Assembly: GCA_002633005.1 (NCBI GenBank)
Contig: NMRA01000036.1
Coordinates: 1,020,314 to 1,041,891 of the forward strand
DNA length: 21,578 bases
Origin: Phoronis australis
Taxonomy: Eukaryota > Phoronida > Phoronidae
Direction: 5' to 3'
How positions within the stretch are numbered: position 1 is the stretch's first letter; each line of letters starts with the position of its first letter. The position numbers were made by a program, and so were the translations under genes. Shown one piece after another: positions 17,234-21,578 of the stretch. A model generated the notes under the pieces. It was not told the DNA's origin, did no database searches, and saw only the letters and a program-made list of their open reading frames with translations.

Positions 17234-20140
17234 CGTTAACTTTCTGCCTTCAACAACGGCGGTAAACTGTATGATGGTCAACAGCGATGAATGAGGGTAA
17301 CAACGAATAAAAAAATCCTTTACAATCTTTAATGGTGTTTCACATCACTCAAACAATAAGGTATCCAGTCTATCTAACAAGTTGTAGGAAAATAAGAAGT
17401 TCGTTTCTACATTTGTGCACGGTACTGTTCGCGAGCGTCACTTCCTGCTGATTGCGTATTGAGTTCTTGGGTTCTGTCTGAAACTTAACGGTGTGAGTTG
17501 GCTTGTTTAGAGTACAGTTTTGTATATTTTTAACCTAGTTAAAGGAGAGTGCCACCCTATTTAATTATGCCTCTTACACGGTCGACCTCACCTTTCGTGT
17601 TAACCTGAGAGGAACCTGTGTCAGAATTTCCTGTTTGAAATCACAAACTTTTAATATTAAACGGGATAGTCCTTTCAAAAGGTTGCTAGAATTTGTTTTG
17701 AATAGATTCCTGAAGTTTTCGTTGTCAGTATAGAGTCTGGATAATTCTGGTAAAAATTTGATCTATCGTTTAATACTGGACAGTTACCGTAAGTAAAAAA
17801 TGTATTCCGTCTTCAATTTCTGGGAGGTTGCAGATTTCACAAAGCCTCTCCTCCTACCAGTTTCTATTTTCAGTTAATGAATTCGGCTAGTATTATATGT
17901 AGAGTTGGTGGTAGACAGCAAAGATATTCAACAATTTGCAAGATAAATAGATGATACAGTAATATGAGCACTTGCTGGACTTCTGCACCGACATCCTCCA
18001 TTTTTGGGCACCACAATCCAACAATCTTTGCTTAAATTCTAATATAAACAAATCAATATTTCCATGGCCACTTTTCCATGCTTCCTCAAACCCATATCTG
18101 AATAAAATATCTTTAACTGTAATGGCGCAATTTGTTTGCCCTCTTTCACAGTGTTTCCACAGCAGCCTGTAGCTTTTCTTCGGGTACCTCTGGTTTATCC
18201 ATCTTTGGAACCAGTAGATTATTGGTCTGCACAAGTATTTCATTAATAACAAATGCCTCCTGCATTTCCCTCTAGCCACAATGTTAGTTGTTTTCTTTGA
18301 CACACCAGCAAACCATTTACAAAAACCATTGTGAACACTTTCTATGTCTTTCAAATATACTGTATCCCATATCTCAGCACAGTACATCAATTTTGGAGAA
18401 ACCATGATTAAATAATTTAAAATATACATGTGGGAACTACACTTCACTTTTTAAACATGCTTTTAACATGTTCATTGCTTTTTTCTAGCTTGCAGAGCTA
18501 CTAATCGGCAAATTTCTTTCCATTTTAATCTGGAAGAATATGACACACCAACACACTTGTAATAAGATTTCGTTTCTACCAATTTCTCAATGTAAAACCA
18601 TTTTTCCTGTGCTAATAGAGCTCCACCTTGCTTGAAAACCATCACAATATTTGTCTTAACAAGATTAACACAGAGACTCCAATTCACACAGTAATTATGC
18701 AAATACATTTAATTTTCTCTGAAGTCCAGGCACTGTGTCCACCACAAGCACTAAATCGTCTGCAAACAGTAACAAACTTTTTCACTATCATCACACTTGA
18801 TTCCTCGACCTCCATTTTCTTTGACCTCTGACACCAGCCCGTTAACAAAAACCGAGAATAACCAAGGGCTCCAGTATGCAGCCTTGTTTCATTCCTCTCT
18901 TACATTCAAAGTAGGGATGATTTGATTCTGCATTCTGACACAAGATTTCACTTCACCATAGATATTTTCCCACAGAGATTATTTTTTAACAAACAATAAA
19001 ACAAACGTGTTATTTCCACACTGTCAAACACCTTAAGTTACTAAAGTCCACAAAGGCACAGTACATTTTCCTACCACAGTTAAATTTCTGGGAACCAAAC
19101 TGCCCTAAATCTGGCTTTTTCCTCAGGGATACATTGCACTGCATCAGACCACTCAATAAGCCTTTTGTTTAATATTGATATAAATAGCTTGCTCATGCTG
19201 TTATTTAAAGAAATTCTCTGCAAATATTTGGGTTATTTTTGTCTCCTTTCTTGTAGATTAGGAACAATTATGCTCCTTCTCCAGTTCTTCGGGAATTCAC
19301 CTGCAGCTAAGTACCTAAGTTGTTGAACAGTTTGCATATTTCAAGGATGTCACTCAGTGATTAGAAGAATTCATTTGGAATACCATCTTCTCTAGGGGTT
19401 TTATTATTTTTAAGTTTAATAATTGCCAGATTGATTTCCGACATGTCAATTACCTTATAAGCCTTACTAGGATTTCATCACCAAGTGTGTTGGCATTTTC
19501 ACTATCATAGTCATTGCAGCTTTTGTCATGTCTTCTGTACTCATTGGCTAACTATTGTAATGTAATTATGTAACATGTACAAATGAACTTAGCTCCAAGT
19601 AAACAATCTCTCTATATATATTGTGCAGTGGATTTCTCAGTGGAACAGCAGTTATATTAGTATTATTTGTCTTGGGTGTCTGCCCTGTTGGGGAGACCTA
19701 CTTGTTTACAGTGTGTTAAATGAATGAAACACATCAACACAGTCTAGATGGAAGTTACATAACTCTTTTGGCCTGATACAAAAATTAGCTATGAAAGTGT
19801 CATAGCCTCTGAGGATAGTGAACTGACCTGCAACTAGAGAATAATGGCAGAACCTGTAAAAGGGCTATTACTAACAATAAAAGTTCAGGTAATTGTCATT
19901 TCTTTTGGGAAGTTACTTCACAGCTCATCAAATTACTTAAATAAGTTTTACTTGTATATTTTCAACCCATAAAAGCATATATTTTCGGAACTTTTGATGT
20001 CCGAATTACCCGGGTATATACGCAGAGTGCAACAATAAAAAAAATAATTGCAGGCGGTCTGATACACGTTGTACCAAACGTGCACAGGCCTCACATGTGG
20101 GCCCATTGCACTGATCACCTGGAAGTATTTTAAATTATGC
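17234..20140 (-). mobile_element. LINE-bearing 3-kb repeat, copy B
   Basis: Same structure and orientation as copy A (8999-12160). It is identical over the first 363 bp, then about 3% different over the next 300 bp, with more substitutions and indels towards the right. It lacks the 207-bp segment of copy A and has its own 19-nt A-rich insertion near 20030. The right end is at TTAAATTATGC, the same base as in copy A, next to the second DNA-transposon-like element. The left edge is an unresolved N. Confidence 0.85.
17893..19500 (-). pseudogene. Non-LTR reverse transcriptase fragment, copy B
   Basis: The C-terminal 184 codons (17893-18447) are open: LMYCAEIWDTVYLKDIESVH, WFAGVSKKTTNIVARGKC, and a basic YWFQRWINQRYPKKSYRLLW stretch, the conserved region after RT in LINE ORF2 proteins. 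Upstream, FADD (18755-18766) and YCVNWSLCVNLVKTNIVMVF are present. The RT core is broken by single-base indels, including one extra base in CAAGGGCTCCAGTATG (18865-18880) relative to copy A. No endonuclease domain remains. It is non-functional, though its tail is less damaged than in copy A. Confidence 0.8.
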
Positions 20141-20512
20141 GTTATTACCGTAATCGTTCAGGTTAACGCCCATACTCAGTTAACCGCCCATCCCCGACTT
20201 TAAGTGGATTTTCGAATTAACCGCCCACTGCTCGGTTAAGTGGCCCCCTGCGATTTTTGAAGATTTCCAGTTAAGCGCCCACCTCTCGGTTAAGCGCCCA
20301 TCCCCGACTTTTAAAGAATGAAGATTTAGCGCCTAGTGCTAAGGAAACGCGCGATTCCTCGACTTTTAGAAAAAGATCGACGACCACAATGAGTGCAACG
20401 ACGTCGGGACTCCGAGACGGTGGTTTAGCAATCTGAATTACAATACAGGTAACAAGTTATTGTCTTGGGTCATGAACTCACTTCAAAATATAATACGTGA
20501 ACCTTTTTGTCA

Positions 20513-20611
20513 CTTTATTTTCTTCCCTTGTTTGCAAAGTTTAAGAACGCCGCCGGCGTCAAAACCTCCGCTTTCAGCGACTTTGTCTGCCGCGCTGAGT
20601 TTCCGTCTGCA
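20513..20611 (-). pseudogene. 33-codon conserved open stretch in element paralogue 2
   Basis: Reads CRRKLSAAD, VAESGG, AGGVLKLC, GKKIK and then stop (TGA). It is the ungapped partner of 14888-14986 and lies within a longer minus-strand open stretch (20510-20728). Likely the C-terminus of a lost protein; family unknown. Confidence 0.35.
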
Positions 20612-21138
20612 GTGTACTAGATAAAACATATATTCAAAAAAATCAGGCCAGAGAAATGTGACAATAGTTTTGCCAACCCTCCAAATTCTATTAAGGTGGG
20701 AAGCTCTCGTATTCTGAACAAATCTCACAACTCACGGAAAGATGTCAAATTCTCAATATTTTGATGAATATAACTGCCGGGTTATAGAGGATGTGGGGCG
20801 ACCGAAGGGGCACTACAAGTGCCTTACTGGGTTACCGATTTCGTTGCTGCCTGTCGATTTCTGAATTCAAACATTGACAATAATGTATGTTTGTGTATGA
20901 TCTTGAAGTAATAAAAAACGGCTAGTCAAATTTTGTTTTTCGCTTATTGCATCTCAGTCAAACTGGTTAGCAGATTTAACTAATGTCGCTGGCTGTTCTT
21001 TACTATTCTTGCGTCAGCCTGCTCGTAAGCGTGACTGTGTGAATTATCGTTTCCAAATCCCTTTTTTAGCCATCCAGAATAATTTTGTTTATACATTGGC
21101 CATTTTCAGCCTGAACAAAAATTCTTACCATTCGAGTC

Positions 21139-21216
21139 TGAAATATCTACGACGTAGACTGCTTCAGTTGAAGATAGTGAAATATCTACGACGTAGACTG
21201 CTTGACGATAGTGGGT
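21139..21216. repeat. 39-bp tandem duplication
   Basis: TGAAATATCTACGACGTAGA with the following CTGCTT occurs at 21139-21164 and again at 21178-21203. Each copy is followed by a GA(A/C)GATAGTG(A/G) spacer, giving a 39-bp period. It is absent from paralogue 1, so it arose within this copy. Confidence 0.85.
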
Positions 21217-21578
21217 AGGAGATTCACACAGCTAGTTACAGGGATGGGCTTAGGGAGCATCGAGCCGGAAAATATGTCAATAGACTTGACATCGCAGTTT
21301 TGGGGAACATTGGCAACGGAGGAATATTGTAAAAAACTGGGTCTTTCGTAACAACAGCTTAAAAGCACATAGTCACGCCCGTTTTCGTTCCTTCGGACTG
21401 TCGCTATGTGTGACTGATTTGTAGAGGTGCACGTGCGCAAGTTCCCACACTTTGGAGTGCATGTTACCTTGACACCAACATGTGATTGACAGGTGACTCA
21501 CACGTAGGCCCTACGTGCGTGCTGAATACCGCCACTATCTTTGGCCATAAAAACGAGATGCATATTGAAAGAGGCCGT

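Larger units (their letters stand above)
20141..21440. mobile_element. DNA-transposon-like element, paralogue 2, with iterated left-end motifs
   Basis: From 20370 it aligns to the 14750-16100 element. The left end (20150-20315) has TTAACGCCCA (20163), TTAACCGCCCA (20180 and 20217), a degenerate copy at 20236, and TTAAGCGCCCA (20271 and 20290). Two of these are followed by TCCCCGACTTT, 110 bp apart. Such iterated subterminal motifs are expected transposase-binding sites. No transposase is recognised. The right end may lie near 21440 or beyond. Confidence 0.5.

Overview
This window is animal (metazoan) nuclear DNA, about 38-40% GC by eye, with short exons scattered among kilobases of decayed transposons. 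The only conserved host gene I can name is TSC2 (tuberin), the GTPase-activating half of the TSC complex that restrains Rheb/mTORC1. Three consecutive minus-strand exons sit at 8408-8530, 1482-1754 and 1020-1160. All three are phase 0 with good splice sites, and together they cover one contiguous part of the Tuberin domain. No upstream or downstream TSC2 exon was recognised, so the rest of the window is probably intron. The mix of THAP-type relics, a tRNA-derived SINE, LINEs and DNA-transposon remnants suits an invertebrate with large introns, probably marine; I cannot fix the species.

Layout: 1-330 is a dispersed repeat ending in a GGAC-rich tract. 1020-1160 and 1482-1754 are TSC2 exons. 1755-8407 is a 6.65-kb intron that holds a GACC/GGTC-rich mosaic, two copies of a TTTTGAGAACC hairpin repeat, a 296-bp MITE with GGCGGATYTAGG ends, a small promoter-like locus with a 56-codon ORF, and a strong hairpin at 7849-7883. 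8408-8530 is the third TSC2 exon. Its 3' end and splice donor are repeated four times in tandem (28-bp unit).

8999-12160 and 17234-20140 are two copies of a 3-kb repeat carrying broken minus-strand LINE reverse transcriptase. They are identical over the first 363 bp and increasingly different after that. Between them lie a tRNA-derived SINE (12161-12300), a frameshifted THAP relic (12429-12729), a (CA)n microsatellite, a DNA-transposon-like element (about 14690-16330) and a second broken THAP gene (16650-17230) behind an ETS/E2F/CCAAT cluster. The second THAP gene stops at a single N (17233), where LINE copy B begins. 20141-21440 is a diverged paralogue of the 14.7-16.3 kb element, with iterated TTAA(C/G)CGCCCA motifs at its left end.

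Apart from TSC2, nothing here looks like a cooperating set of genes. The most unusual feature is the fourfold duplication of an exon-intron junction in TSC2.
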